Source: Chitinibacter sp046530675
GTDB taxonomy: Bacteria; Pseudomonadota; Gammaproteobacteria; Burkholderiales; Chitinibacteraceae
Length of the DNA: 64,000 nt
Direction: 5' to 3'
NCBI RefSeq assembly: GCF_046530675.1
Contig: NZ_CP172558.1
Location: 2,356,001-2,420,000 of the forward strand
Numbering within the stretch: position 1 is the stretch's first letter; each line of letters starts with the position of its first letter. Shown here one piece after another: positions 1 through 7,969 of this stretch. The translations under genes and the position numbers were made by a program. The notes under the pieces are model-generated. The model was not told the origin of the DNA and did no database searches. It saw nothing but the letters and a program-made list of their open reading frames with translations.

Positions 1-1267
1 CCAGCAGGAAAAAATACAGCGCCAGATACATCAGCAGCGTGCTTAAAATCATACCGACGGGGACGTTCGATGCTGCGTCTTTGGTGAGTAAAACGCCTTG
101 CACCAGCCACGGCTGGCGGCCGATTTCGGTGACGTACCAGCCGGCGACGGTCGCCACCCAGCCAGCGAAGGTCATCGCAATCAATAGCTTACCCACCAGC
201 GGGCTTAAAGTATTTTTGCGATGTATCTGCCAGCAGCCCAGCCAGCTAGCGAGCAGCATCAATATACCCACTCCCACCATCACGCGGAAAGACCAGAATA
301 CTTTGGACACCGGCGGGTGCTCGTTAAACTCGTTCAGGCCTTTGATCTCGCCGTCCAGTTCGTGCGTCAGAATCAGGCTGGCGACTTTGGGAATGCCAAT
401 CGCGTAGTCGTTCGTCCGCGTTTCGGCGTTCGGCAGCGCAAACAGCATCAATGGCGCGCCGCGCTCGGTGTGCCAGACGCCTTCAACGGCGGCGATTTTG
501 GCGGGCTGGTGCTGCAGCGTATTCAGTCCATGCGCGTCGCCGACGACAATCTGCAGCGGAATCAGCACTGCCGCCAGCGTAATCCCGGTTTTCAGCGCCG
601 CCTGCACACCAGCCTGGCGCTGGCCTTTGAGCCATTGAAACGCCGAAACGCCAGCGATCAAGAAAGCGACGGTCAAGCCCGAAGCGAGCAGCATATGCGT
701 CAGCCGATACGGCATCGACGGGTTGAAAATGACTTCCAGCCAGTTGGTGACATGCGCCTGACCATTAATCATCACAAAGCCAGCCGGTGTTTGCATCCAC
801 GAGTTCAGCGCGATAATCCAGAACGCCGACAGCGTCGTTCCGCCAGCGACCAGCACGGTGGCCAGCGTGTGCATGCGGTTGCTGACCTTTTTCTGGCCGA
901 ACAACATAATCCCCAGAAAAGTCGCTTCGAGAAAAAACGCCGTCAGCACTTCATACGCCAGCAGCGGCCCGGCGATATTGCCGACTGTTTTCATATAGCC
1001 GGGCCAGTTGGTGCCGAATTGAAAACTCATCGTAATGCCGGAAACGACGCCGAGCGCAAAGGTGAGCGCAAAAATTTTGACCCAGAAACCATACGCCGCC
1101 ATCCATTTCGCATCGCCGGTTTTATTAAACCGCAGCTTGAAAAACAGCAGCACCCAGCCCATCGCGATGCTGATCGTTGGAAACAGAATATGGAAAGTGA
1201 TATTGGCGGCAAACTGGATGCGCGCAAGCACAATCGGGTCGAGCAGGGCGGTGGAGTCGGGCAACAT
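1..1267 (-). CDS. cioA: Cytochrome bd-type quinol oxidase subunit I, cyanide-insensitive (CioA) type, 3' end cut by window edge
   Basis: Catalytic heme-bearing subunit of a terminal oxidase in the inner membrane that reduces oxygen to water with quinol electrons. The reading frame starts at the ATG complementary to 1265-1267 and stays open to base 1, giving 422 codons; the C-terminus lies outside the window. It begins MLPDSTALLDPIVLARIQF, has many hydrophobic segments, and carries the conserved TEIGRQPW motif near residue 384. The loop between 'IPKVASLILTHELDG' and 'FWSFRVMVGVG' is short, lacking the long Q-loop insertion of E. coli CydA, which is why I call it the CIO type. It starts 2 nt after the stop of the upstream regulator gene, so the two are co-transcribed. 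Subunit II should follow beyond the window. The family is certain; the CIO subtype is inferred from the short Q-loop. Confidence 0.9.
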   Translation of the reverse strand, partial: MLPDSTALLDPIVLARIQFAANITFHILFPTISIAMGWVLLFFKLRFNKTGDAKWMAAYGFWVKIFALTFALGVVSGITMSFQFGTNWPGYMKTVGNIAGPLLAYEVLTAFFLEATFLGIMLFGQKKVSNRMHTLATVLVAGGTTLSAFWIIALNSWMQTPAGFVMINGQAHVTNWLEVIFNPSMPYRLTHMLLASGLTVAFLIAGVSAFQWLKGQRQAGVQAALKTGITLAAVLIPLQIVVGDAHGLNTLQHQPAKIAAVEGVWHTERGAPLMLFALPNAETRTNDYAIGIPKVASLILTHELDGEIKGLNEFNEHPPVSKVFWSFRVMVGVGILMLLASWLGCWQIHRKNTLSPLVGKLLIAMTFAGWVATVAGWYVTEIGRQPWLVQGVLLTKDAASNVPVGMILSTLLMYLALYFFLL

Positions 1268-1269
1268 GG

Positions 1270-1869
1270 TTATTCCTCTTTGGCGTCTTTCTGGGATTCT
1301 TTCTGAGTCTCATTACTGCCATTGCTGCCGATGAAGGGCAGTTTTTGCGTAAACAGCAAAAATTTCTGTACCTGCGCGCCGAGTTTCATCAGCTTTTGCA
1401 GTGTTTCAACGTCGAGATTCTGGATATCGCTAAACCAGCTCGTGACCAGATCAATCAGCGCGTGCATTTCGGCCATGCGCGCTTGCGCGTGGCGTTCGGC
1501 GTCGTTGGCTGGCGTTTCCATCAGCGCGCCGCGCAGCATCGTCAATGTCGGCTCGACTTCGCGTTTTTTGCGCTCTTCGGCCAGCGTCTGGAAAATCGAC
1601 CAAACATCTTCGGGCGTTGAGTAGTACTCGCGCCGATCACCCGGAAAATGCTGCAACTTCACCAGCCGCCACGATTCGAGCTCTTTCAAACCCATGCTGA
1701 CGTTCGAGCGCGAAAAGCCCAAAGCTTCGGCCATTTCATCGGCGTTCAGCGGTTTTTCGCTGACAAACAGCAGCGCGTAAATCTGGCCGACGGTGCGATT
1801 AATGCCCCAGCGGCTGCCCATTTCGCCAAAGTGCAGCACGAAAGATTGAATCAAAGGAGTGAGGTTCAT
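1270..1869 (-). CDS. GbsR/MarR-family transcriptional regulator
   Basis: A 199-residue winged-helix DNA-binding protein. Residues about 25-85 contain the helix-turn-helix (NADEMAEALGFSRSNVSMGLKEL, a typical GbsR/MarR reading head) and a wing (FPGDRREYY). The C-terminal half is helical and probably dimerises; the tail is rich in charged residues. It is the first gene of a two-gene unit with the bd oxidase and ends 2 nt before the oxidase start, so it most likely controls that operon and itself. A sigma70-like promoter with an overlapping FNR-type box lies directly upstream (1902-1939). The ligand is unknown. GbsR proteins elsewhere sense choline, but nothing here points to that, and regulators of this family next to bd oxidase genes are common in betaproteobacteria. 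Confidence 0.85.
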   Translation of the reverse strand: MNLTPLIQSFVLHFGEMGSRWGINRTVGQIYALLFVSEKPLNADEMAEALGFSRSNVSMGLKELESWRLVKLQHFPGDRREYYSTPEDVWSIFQTLAEERKKREVEPTLTMLRGALMETPANDAERHAQARMAEMHALIDLVTSWFSDIQNLDVETLQKLMKLGAQVQKFLLFTQKLPFIGSNGSNETQKESQKDAKEE

Positions 1870-1901
1870 GAATGTTTTGAATTTTCAGTAAATTGTGAAA
1901 T

Positions 1902-1939
1902 TTGATCTGGATCATATTCTTACATCTCTTGAACGGCAA
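1902..1939 (-). promoter_or_regulatory. Promoter of the gbsR-cioA operon with overlapping FNR/ANR box
   Basis: On the minus strand, -35 TTGCCG (1934-1939) and -10 TATGAT (1911-1916) are 17 nt apart. The sequence TTGATCTGGATCAT (1902-1915) matches the FNR/ANR consensus TTGAT-N4-ATCAA at 9 of 10 positions and covers the -10 and the expected start point near 1904. A regulator bound there would block polymerase, suggesting repression without oxygen. Confidence 0.6.
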
Positions 1940-2059
1940 TAGTTGGGAGGGATTGTATTTAGCTATAAAGTCGATTGAAAAAAACTAATTGATTTGGCTT
2001 TGTCATATTCAAGTCAGGTAGGGCTGAGGGCTTTACGCTACAATGCGCGCCAGCAAAGG

Positions 2060-2255
2060 TGAGGCGGTTCGGGGTTCTGACAGAACTCTGGCTGCCTTTA
2101 AACGGGAAACAGGTGAAATGCCTGTACTGCCCCTGCAACGGTAAAACAGTGTGAATCGGTCTGGCGTTTGAATACGCAGCCACTGTCGCGACGGCGCAAT
2201 GCCCGCAATGGGAAGGTGATTGATTAAGTCTGTTGAGTCCGGATACCGGCCTTGC
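2060..2255 (+). promoter_or_regulatory. Cobalamin (AdoCbl) riboswitch upstream of btuB
   Basis: The leader carries the ordered conserved blocks of a cobalamin riboswitch: GGGAAACAGGTGAAATGCC near 2104, GCCCCTGCAACGGT (2129-2142), GCCACTG (2178-2184), GGGAAGGTG (2210-2218) and the B12 box GAGTCCGGATACCGGCC (2235-2251). Adenosylcobalamin binding would shut off btuB expression. A palindromic repeat (2371-2460) sits between the aptamer and the btuB ribosome-binding site and may form part of the expression platform. Boundaries are approximate because I did not fold the 5' helix. Confidence 0.93.
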
Positions 2256-2370
2256 GTGCTAGCGATTCATCATCATCGCAGGCACACCCGCACGGCAGGG
2301 TGACCGTGGCGACAGGTTTTGCCTACTGTTGTTTGAAGTCTCCTGCCGATTTTTTAATGCAATAAGTAAT

Positions 2371-2460
2371 TAAGCCAAAATTTTCACACAAGGCGTAAAG
2401 CCGCAGACAGTACCAAGGTACGGCAAGGCGAAGCAACGCAGTGTGGGAATTTTTGGTTTA
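2371..2460. repeat. Palindromic intergenic repeat, family CCAAAA, copy 1
   Basis: An imperfect palindrome of about 82-90 bp with outer arms CCAAAAATTTTC-like and GGAATTTTTGG, and an interior GCCGCAGACAGTACCAAGG. Its sequence aligns over nearly its whole length with the reverse complement of 44134-44228 (shared blocks CAAGGC, GCCGCAG, GTAC, CAAGGCGA, TAACG or CAACG, TTTTTGG/CTTTTGG). It lies between the riboswitch and btuB. Confidence 0.75.
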
Positions 2461-2494
2461 GCAATACACACGGGGTGTATTGCCGGAGACCTCA

Positions 2495-4411
2495 ATGCAA
2501 GCAAGATTTTCAAAGCTATACCTGCTGGTTTTATCGACCGCTCCCTTGTCCATCCCATTTTATGCCCACGCCGAAGTCACCCAGCTCGATGAAATCGTCG
2601 TGACAGCCTCACGCCTTGCCCAGCCGGTGCGCGAAGTGGTCGGCGATGTCACGCTGATCAGCAGCAAAGAGATCGCCGGATCGGCTGATCTGCTCGAAGT
2701 GCTCTCGCGCCAGCCCGGTATTCAGATCAACCAGGCCGGTGGCGCAGGCAAGCCGAGCGCGGTATTTATGCGTGGCAATAGCAATCGTCATACGCTGGTG
2801 CTCGTTGACGGCATGCGGCTGGGGTCGGCGACGCTCGGTATTGCGGCGCTCCAGAATATTCCGCTCAGCCAGATCGACCGGATCGAGATTTTGCGCGGGC
2901 CAGCTGCCAGCCTGTATGGCAGTGACGCCATCGGTGGCGTGATCCAGATTTTTACCCGCCAAGGGCAGGCAGGCTCTGGGGCTCAGTTCAATCCATCGGC
3001 CGAGCTGGGTATCGGCACGCAAAACAGCGTGTCAGCCAGCGCCGGCTTCACGGGAACTACTGGCGGTGATGCCGAAACCCGCTACGCCTTCAATCTGGCG
3101 CATGAGCGTACCGATGGCATCAATGCGATTGTCAATCAGACCAATCCGGCTTTTTATGCCGATAAGGATGGTTACACCAATACCAGTCTGAGCGCGTCGC
3201 TCAGCCATCGTATTGCCGCGGGTCACGAGCTGGGCGGCAGTGTGCTCGCCGCATGGGGCGACAATCAGTTCGACGGTTATCTATATGACAGTTTTTATAA
3301 TCCGGTCGCGCAAAGTTACGATTATCACAATGAAAGCCTGAACGGCAGCGCCAACGTTTGGCTGAAAAACCAGTTTGCCCAGCATTGGCAGAGCAAGATC
3401 TTGCTCGGTAGCAGTATTGATCAGGACAAAACATTCAATCCGGTCAGCGCCAGTGATTACCGTGACGACGTGCAGAAAATCAAAACCAAGCAAAATATGC
3501 TCAACTGGCAGAATGATATTGAGCTGAGCACCGGCACGCTGACGCTGGGCGCGGAAACCTTGTCGCAGCAAGTGAGCGGCTCGCAGGCTTATGCGCAGGA
3601 TCATCGCCGCATCAATAGCGTACAGGCGGGTTTCCTGGCGCATTGGGATGCGGTGACGCTGCAAGTGAATGGCCGCTCTGACGACAATTCGCAATTTGGT
3701 CGCGCCAATACCGGTAATCTCGGTCTGAGCTGGCAAGCGAATAGCGAATGGCAGCTCGGCGGAACGATGGGCACTGCGTTCAAGGCACCGACGTTCAACG
3801 ATCTGTACTGGCCGACTGACGCCTACGGCGGCGGCAACCCCAATCTGAAACCGGAAGACTCGAACAATAAAGAACTGTTTGTTCGCTATGCGAGCAATCA
3901 GTTGCAGCTCTCGCTGACCGGCTATTACAACAAGGTTAATAATCTGATCGAATGGTCGGAAACCAGCCCGTATTTCTATCAGCCGAGTAATGTTGGCACG
4001 GCGCTGCTCAAAGGCAGCACGCTCCAGGCCGATTGGCAGCGCGACGCCGTGCTCGCAGGGTTGAGTTACGACTATCTCGACGCGAGCGATCAATCGGGCG
4101 GACTCAACGATGGCAATCAGCTGGCGCGTCGCGCCAAGCATGCGGGTCTGGCATATCTGGGCTGGAGACAAACAGCTTGGGATGTTCGCATCGAATGGCA
4201 GGCGGTCGGCGAGCGTTATAACGATGCGGCCAACCTGAAACGCATGTCGGGCTACGCACTGGCCAATCTGGCGGCCAACTGGCAACTGGATAAAGACTGG
4301 ACGCTCAAGGCGCGCTTGAACAATGTCTTTGACAGACAGTATGAAGTGGCGAAAGACTATGGCTCGCTTGGTGTGAACGGTATGCTAACGGTTAGCTGGG
4401 CGCCGAAGTAA
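2495..4411 (+). CDS. btuB: TonB-dependent outer-membrane vitamin B12 receptor BtuB
   Basis: A 638-residue outer-membrane beta-barrel that binds cobalamin at the cell surface and imports it using TonB energy. I chose ATG 2495, preceded by GGAG at 2484-2487, over an in-frame TTG at 2480. A signal peptide ends around AHA-EV (residue 27), followed by the TonB box DEIVVTASR. The plug domain includes GNSNRHTLVLVDGMRLG and EILRGPAASLYGSDAIGGVIQI; the C-terminus ends in an aromatic, barrel-type strand (LTVSWAPK). The cobalamin riboswitch directly upstream and btuFCD/cobO downstream make B12 the clear substrate. No defects are seen. Confidence 0.95.
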   Translation: MQARFSKLYLLVLSTAPLSIPFYAHAEVTQLDEIVVTASRLAQPVREVVGDVTLISSKEIAGSADLLEVLSRQPGIQINQAGGAGKPSAVFMRGNSNRHTLVLVDGMRLGSATLGIAALQNIPLSQIDRIEILRGPAASLYGSDAIGGVIQIFTRQGQAGSGAQFNPSAELGIGTQNSVSASAGFTGTTGGDAETRYAFNLAHERTDGINAIVNQTNPAFYADKDGYTNTSLSASLSHRIAAGHELGGSVLAAWGDNQFDGYLYDSFYNPVAQSYDYHNESLNGSANVWLKNQFAQHWQSKILLGSSIDQDKTFNPVSASDYRDDVQKIKTKQNMLNWQNDIELSTGTLTLGAETLSQQVSGSQAYAQDHRRINSVQAGFLAHWDAVTLQVNGRSDDNSQFGRANTGNLGLSWQANSEWQLGGTMGTAFKAPTFNDLYWPTDAYGGGNPNLKPEDSNNKELFVRYASNQLQLSLTGYYNKVNNLIEWSETSPYFYQPSNVGTALLKGSTLQADWQRDAVLAGLSYDYLDASDQSGGLNDGNQLARRAKHAGLAYLGWRQTAWDVRIEWQAVGERYNDAANLKRMSGYALANLAANWQLDKDWTLKARLNNVFDRQYEVAKDYGSLGVNGMLTVSWAPK

Positions 4412-4448
4412 GCAGTTTTCTGATTATGTTTCTACTTTAGAAATTGTC

Positions 4449-4507
4449 GTAGGGTCGACTTCAGTCGACCAATTCCGGTCAATCAGCTCGACTGAAGTTG
4501 ACCTTAC
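4449..4507. repeat. GTAG-type palindromic REP sequence (copy 1)
   Basis: Inverted arms GTAGGGTCGACTTCAGTCGA and TCGACTGAAGTTGACCTTAC with a short centre. It starts with GTAG, like REP sequences mobilised by REP-associated tyrosine transposases. It lies between btuB and cobO. Confidence 0.7.
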
Positions 4508-4561
4508 GATGATGTATTCATTGACCGTTTGAAGAAAAGACGTGATCGGAATTTTTGATAT

Positions 4562-4610
4562 GGGTATTTCTTTGTAGCCCTTGATGGATATGGTCTGCAT
4601 TGAAATACCC
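4562..4610. repeat. 49-nt bipartite motif GGGTAT-N37-ATACCC (perfect)
   Basis: Perfect half-sites at 4562-4567 and 4605-4610, 36 nt upstream of the cobO start codon. One of 19 sites of the same spacing in this window. Confidence 0.8.
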
Positions 4611-4646
4611 GTGTGGTTGCAATGCAAATAGAATACTGGGGTGAAA

Positions 4647-5255
4647 ATGACCGAAACCAGCCAACAGACGCGTGAACAGCGCCACGCCGAGCGGATGGCG
4701 CGCAAAAAAGCCATTGTCGACGCGCACATTGCCGAGGCCAATCTTGATACCGGCGTGATGATTTTGCTGACCGGCAATGGTAAGGGCAAATCGTCGTCAG
4801 CGTTTGGCATGGTCGCGCGCGCAATCGGCCACGGCATGAAAGTCGGCGTCGTGCAATTTATCAAAAACCGTACCGACACCGGCGAAGAAGCTTTTCTCGG
4901 CCGGCACTGCGAATGGCATGTGATGGGCGATGGCTTCACTTGGGATACGCAAAACTTTGCCGCCGACCAGGCCAAATCCGAAACCGCCTGGGCGATGGCC
5001 GCCAAAATGCTGAGCGATCCGAGCTACGATCTGGTCGTGCTCGACGAGCTGACTTATTGTCTGTCTTACGGCTATCTCGATAAAGCGACCGTCATTCATG
5101 ACATTGAATCACGCCCGTCTATGCAACACGTCGTCGTCACCGGCCGCGCCGCCGTGGCCGAGTTGCGCGAGATTGCTGATACAATTTCTGAGTTACAAGA
5201 TATGAAGCATGCTTATAAATCAGGAATAAAAGCCCAAAAAGGGTTGGAGTGGTAA
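4647..5255 (+). CDS. cobO: Cob(I)yrinic acid a,c-diamide adenosyltransferase
   Basis: A 202-residue cytoplasmic enzyme of the CobA/CobO/BtuR family that transfers adenosyl from ATP to the cobalt of corrinoids, making adenosylcobalamin from imported B12. The P-loop GNGKGKSSSAFG is at about residues 44-55, followed by the family motifs AIGHGMKVGVVQFIK and LVVLDELTYCLSYGYL. ATG 4647 is preferred; a GTG six bases upstream is in frame. Length is standard. The gene lies between btuB and the btuF transporter gene on the same strand, as expected for a salvage locus. A 49-nt bipartite motif and a REP palindrome sit upstream of it. Confidence 0.95.
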   Translation: MTETSQQTREQRHAERMARKKAIVDAHIAEANLDTGVMILLTGNGKGKSSSAFGMVARAIGHGMKVGVVQFIKNRTDTGEEAFLGRHCEWHVMGDGFTWDTQNFAADQAKSETAWAMAAKMLSDPSYDLVVLDELTYCLSYGYLDKATVIHDIESRPSMQHVVVTGRAAVAELREIADTISELQDMKHAYKSGIKAQKGLEW

Positions 5256-5258
5256 TGT

Positions 5259-6071
5259 ATGAGCAAACCAAATCAGAAGTTTGAATTTAAATTTGAACCA
5301 GAGAACGAACATCAAAAAATTGCAGTATTAATTGATGCGGATAATGCTCAGGCAAAATTAATCAATGCAATATTGGCTGAAGTTGGTAAATATGGTGTCG
5401 CAACGGTTAAGAGGATTTATGGCGATTTTACGCTGCCAAATTTAAATTCATGGAAAAATGTCTTATTGGATAATTCTATTTTACCAATGCAACAGTATGC
5501 TTATACGAAAGGTAAGAATGCAACTGACAGTGCGTTAATTATTGATGCAATGGATTTGCTTCATACTGGACGATTTGACGCTTTCTGTTTGGTTTCGAGT
5601 GATAGTGATTTTACCCGTCTTGCAGCTCGTATTCGCGAGTCAGGTTTAACTGTTTATGGTATTGGTCGTGATACAACGCCACAGCCATTTAAATCAGCGT
5701 GTGATAAATTTATTTCGACTGAATATTTGAAAACTGATGAGCCAGAATTGCCTGTAGAACAAAAAAATAGCGAGAAAATTTCAGAGAAGCAAACTCAGCA
5801 ACCTCTAAAAAAATCTGATGTTATTGTTAAGCCAGAAATTGTTAAATTAGTCTCATCTGCAATTGAAGAAATGTCCGATGATCAAGGGTTTGCTTTGATC
5901 TCAAGACTTGGTGACTATCTTACTAAGTTGCAGCCAGATTTCGATTCTAGAAAATATGGTCACAAGAAATTAAGTAATTTAATAAAAGCATATACTGATT
6001 ATTTCATGATTAGTGAACGGGAAATCAATCAGGGAAGTCCAAAAGTTATGTATGTGAAGAATAAGTCCTAA
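5259..6071 (+). CDS. NYN-domain (PIN-like) protein with C-terminal LOTUS/OST-HTH-type domain
   Basis: A 270-residue protein of the LabA/DUF88 type. Residues about 18-150 form a NYN domain, a predicted PIN-like metal-dependent RNase fold: IAVLIDADNAQ with a leading acidic pair, NATDSALIIDAMDLL, and CLVSSDSDFTRLAARIRESG with further acidic residues. A polar linker rich in Lys, Glu and Gln follows (about 165-195). The final 75 residues (SSAIEEMSDDQGFALISRLGDYL...LSNLIKAYTDYFMI) look like a LOTUS/OST-HTH RNA-binding winged helix. It starts 3 nt after cobO and precedes btuF, yet no B12 role is known for the family. Base composition is much more AT-rich than its neighbours, suggesting transfer into the operon. 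RNA processing is inferred from the family. Confidence 0.85.
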   Translation: MSKPNQKFEFKFEPENEHQKIAVLIDADNAQAKLINAILAEVGKYGVATVKRIYGDFTLPNLNSWKNVLLDNSILPMQQYAYTKGKNATDSALIIDAMDLLHTGRFDAFCLVSSDSDFTRLAARIRESGLTVYGIGRDTTPQPFKSACDKFISTEYLKTDEPELPVEQKNSEKISEKQTQQPLKKSDVIVKPEIVKLVSSAIEEMSDDQGFALISRLGDYLTKLQPDFDSRKYGHKKLSNLIKAYTDYFMISEREINQGSPKVMYVKNKS

Positions 6072-6083
6072 TGGTGAGCTTAA

Positions 6084-6956
6084 TTGCATAAGCAAATTAG
6101 CATTTTTCTTTGTTTACTGACTCTGAGCTGTGCATCCCATGCGAGCATTACCGTCAAAGACGACGCTGGCGCGACGATCACGCTCGCGCAGCCTGCCCGC
6201 CGCATTATCAGCCTCGCGCCGCACATTACCGAAGACCTGTTTGCGATTGGCGCTGGCAAAGCCATCGTCGGGACGATGGCGTTTAGCGATTATCCGTCTG
6301 CGGCGCAACAGATTGAGCGCATTGGCAGTTACAATGGACTCGATCTGGAGCGAATTCGTACGCTGAAACCCGATCTGATCATCGGCTGGGTCGGTGGCAA
6401 CCCGCAGCGCATGCTCGATCAGGCGCGCTCGCTCGGCATTCCGCTATTTCTGAGCAAGGCCAGAAAACTGCGCGATGTACCGAGCACCATCGAGCATTTT
6501 GGCCAGTTGACAGCCAATCAGGCTGCGGCCAGCGCGGTTGCGCAGCGTTACCGCCAACAGCTTGTCAGTCTGGAGCACAGCTATGCCCGGCGCACGCCAG
6601 TGCGGGTTTTTTACCAGATCTGGGAAAAGCCGCTGATGACGATCAATGATGAGCAAATCATTGCCGATGTGCTGCGCGTCTGCGGCGGCGTCAATGTGTT
6701 CGGGGCTTTGCCCGATCTGACGCCCAGCGTTGATGTCGAGGCGGTGCTGGCGGCCAATCCCGACGTGATCATGACCAGCGGTGAGCCCGGCATCAAGGCC
6801 GACTGGCTGGCACCGTGGCAGCGCTGGCCGAATCTGAAAGCGGTGCAAAACAAGCAGCTTTATATTTTGCCCAAAGACAGCGTCAGCGTGATGGGGCCGC
6901 GGCTGGTCGACGGGGCTAAAATCGTTTGCGAAACCTTAGCCAGGGCGAGGCGGTGA
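6084..6956 (+). CDS. btuF: Periplasmic cobalamin-binding protein BtuF
   Basis: A 290-residue periplasmic substrate-binding protein of the BtuF/FecB class III type. The start is TTG 6084, preceded by GGTGAG (6073-6078) at 5 nt; no ATG is in frame near it. The signal peptide is about residues 1-20 (ending SCASHAS). The mature part has the family motifs RRIISLAPHITEDLFAIGAG, IGSYNGLDLERIRTLKPDLIIGW and a C-terminal lobe with PDVIMTSGEPGI. It delivers B12 from BtuB to the BtuCD transporter encoded next. The last four bases overlap the btuC start (GTGA). Confidence 0.92.
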   Translation: MHKQISIFLCLLTLSCASHASITVKDDAGATITLAQPARRIISLAPHITEDLFAIGAGKAIVGTMAFSDYPSAAQQIERIGSYNGLDLERIRTLKPDLIIGWVGGNPQRMLDQARSLGIPLFLSKARKLRDVPSTIEHFGQLTANQAAASAVAQRYRQQLVSLEHSYARRTPVRVFYQIWEKPLMTINDEQIIADVLRVCGGVNVFGALPDLTPSVDVEAVLAANPDVIMTSGEPGIKADWLAPWQRWPNLKAVQNKQLYILPKDSVSVMGPRLVDGAKIVCETLARARR

Positions 6957-7969
6957 GCGCGATGACGGCAATTCAAACAGCGACTCGGCCATTTACCGTC
7001 AGAAAACTGCTGCTGACGCTCGGCGCATTGCTGCTTTTGTTGCTGCTGGTGCTGCTCGCGAGTCTGTGTGTGGGCAGTACCAGTTACCGCCCGTGGCAAT
7101 TGTTCGGTCCCGATGCCGAAATGGCGCGCAATGTGGTGCTTGATTTGCGCTTGCCGCGCAGTCTGGCGGCGATTGGCGTCGGCGGCTTGCTCGCGCTGGC
7201 CGGTACTTTGCAGCAAGTCTTGCTGCGTAATCCGCTCGCCGATCCCTACATCCTGGGTACTTCCGGCGGCGCCAGTGTGGGCGCGCTCTCTGCACTATTA
7301 CTGGGGGTGGGTACTTTAGGCGTCAATCTGGCGGCAGGTGCGGGTGCGCTCTCGAGTATTCTGATCGTTTTTCTGCTCGCAGGCCGTGATCATTCGGCGA
7401 CGCAAACCCGGCTCCTGCTGACCGGCGTTGCGTTGGCGGCTTTTTGCGGCGCTTTGTCGTCGCTGCTGCTGAGCATTGCGCCCGATGGGCTGCTACGCGG
7501 AATGATTTTCTGGCTGATGGGCGATCTGAGCGGGAGTGCATGGCCAGCCTCAATGTTTGCGCTGGCCGTGTTGCTGATTCTGCTTGCAGCGCTGTGGCCG
7601 CTGTCGCGTGAGCTAAATATCATGGGTATGGGGTCAGAAGCCGCATTTTCATTGGGTCTAAACCACAATACCCTGCGCTGGGTGCTGTATTTTTCTGCTG
7701 CACTGGCGAGTGCTTTTGCCGTTACGACCGCCGGAATGATCGGTTTTGTCGGCCTGATTGTCCCGCATGCGCTGCGTCTCTTGGTGGGGCAGGATTTACG
7801 GCTGCTGTTACCCGCCGCGACGCTGGCCGGTGCGCTGGTGCTGCTCTTGGCCGATATGCTAGCGCGCACCTTGATTGCGCCGCAGTCTGTACCGGTCGGC
7901 GTCGTGATGGCGTTGCTCGGCGTTCCTGTTTTTCTGTGCCTGCTTTCACGGCAAGGGGCGCGTCGATGA
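6953..7969 (+). CDS. btuC: Cobalamin ABC transporter permease BtuC
   Basis: A 338-residue inner-membrane permease of the FecCD/BtuC family with about ten transmembrane helices. Family motifs include LRLPRSLAAIGVGGLLALAGTLQQVLLRNPLADPYILGTSGGASVGA and, near the C-terminus, GMIGFVGLIVPHALRLLVG, the coupling-helix region that contacts the ATPase. I chose GTG 6953 because it overlaps the btuF stop (GTGA) and has AGGG at 6942-6945 seven bases upstream; ATG 6962 is an alternative that shortens the protein by three residues. Its stop overlaps btuD by ATGA. It forms the translocation channel for B12. Confidence 0.93.
   Translation: MSAMTAIQTATRPFTVRKLLLTLGALLLLLLLVLLASLCVGSTSYRPWQLFGPDAEMARNVVLDLRLPRSLAAIGVGGLLALAGTLQQVLLRNPLADPYILGTSGGASVGALSALLLGVGTLGVNLAAGAGALSSILIVFLLAGRDHSATQTRLLLTGVALAAFCGALSSLLLSIAPDGLLRGMIFWLMGDLSGSAWPASMFALAVLLILLAALWPLSRELNIMGMGSEAAFSLGLNHNTLRWVLYFSAALASAFAVTTAGMIGFVGLIVPHALRLLVGQDLRLLLPAATLAGALVLLLADMLARTLIAPQSVPVGVVMALLGVPVFLCLLSRQGARR

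Noticed and set aside
221..1306. A 361-codon plus-strand open frame
   Set aside because: It is the antisense shadow of the bd oxidase gene, has no start signals, and its protein is rich in Arg, Gln and His as shadow frames are.
3281..4285. A 334-codon minus-strand open frame inside btuB
   Set aside because: Antisense shadow of a gene with clear receptor motifs.
7624..7673. GGGTAT and ATACCC 50 nt apart inside btuC
   Set aside because: One base longer than all other pairs; left out of the motif family as probable coincidence.
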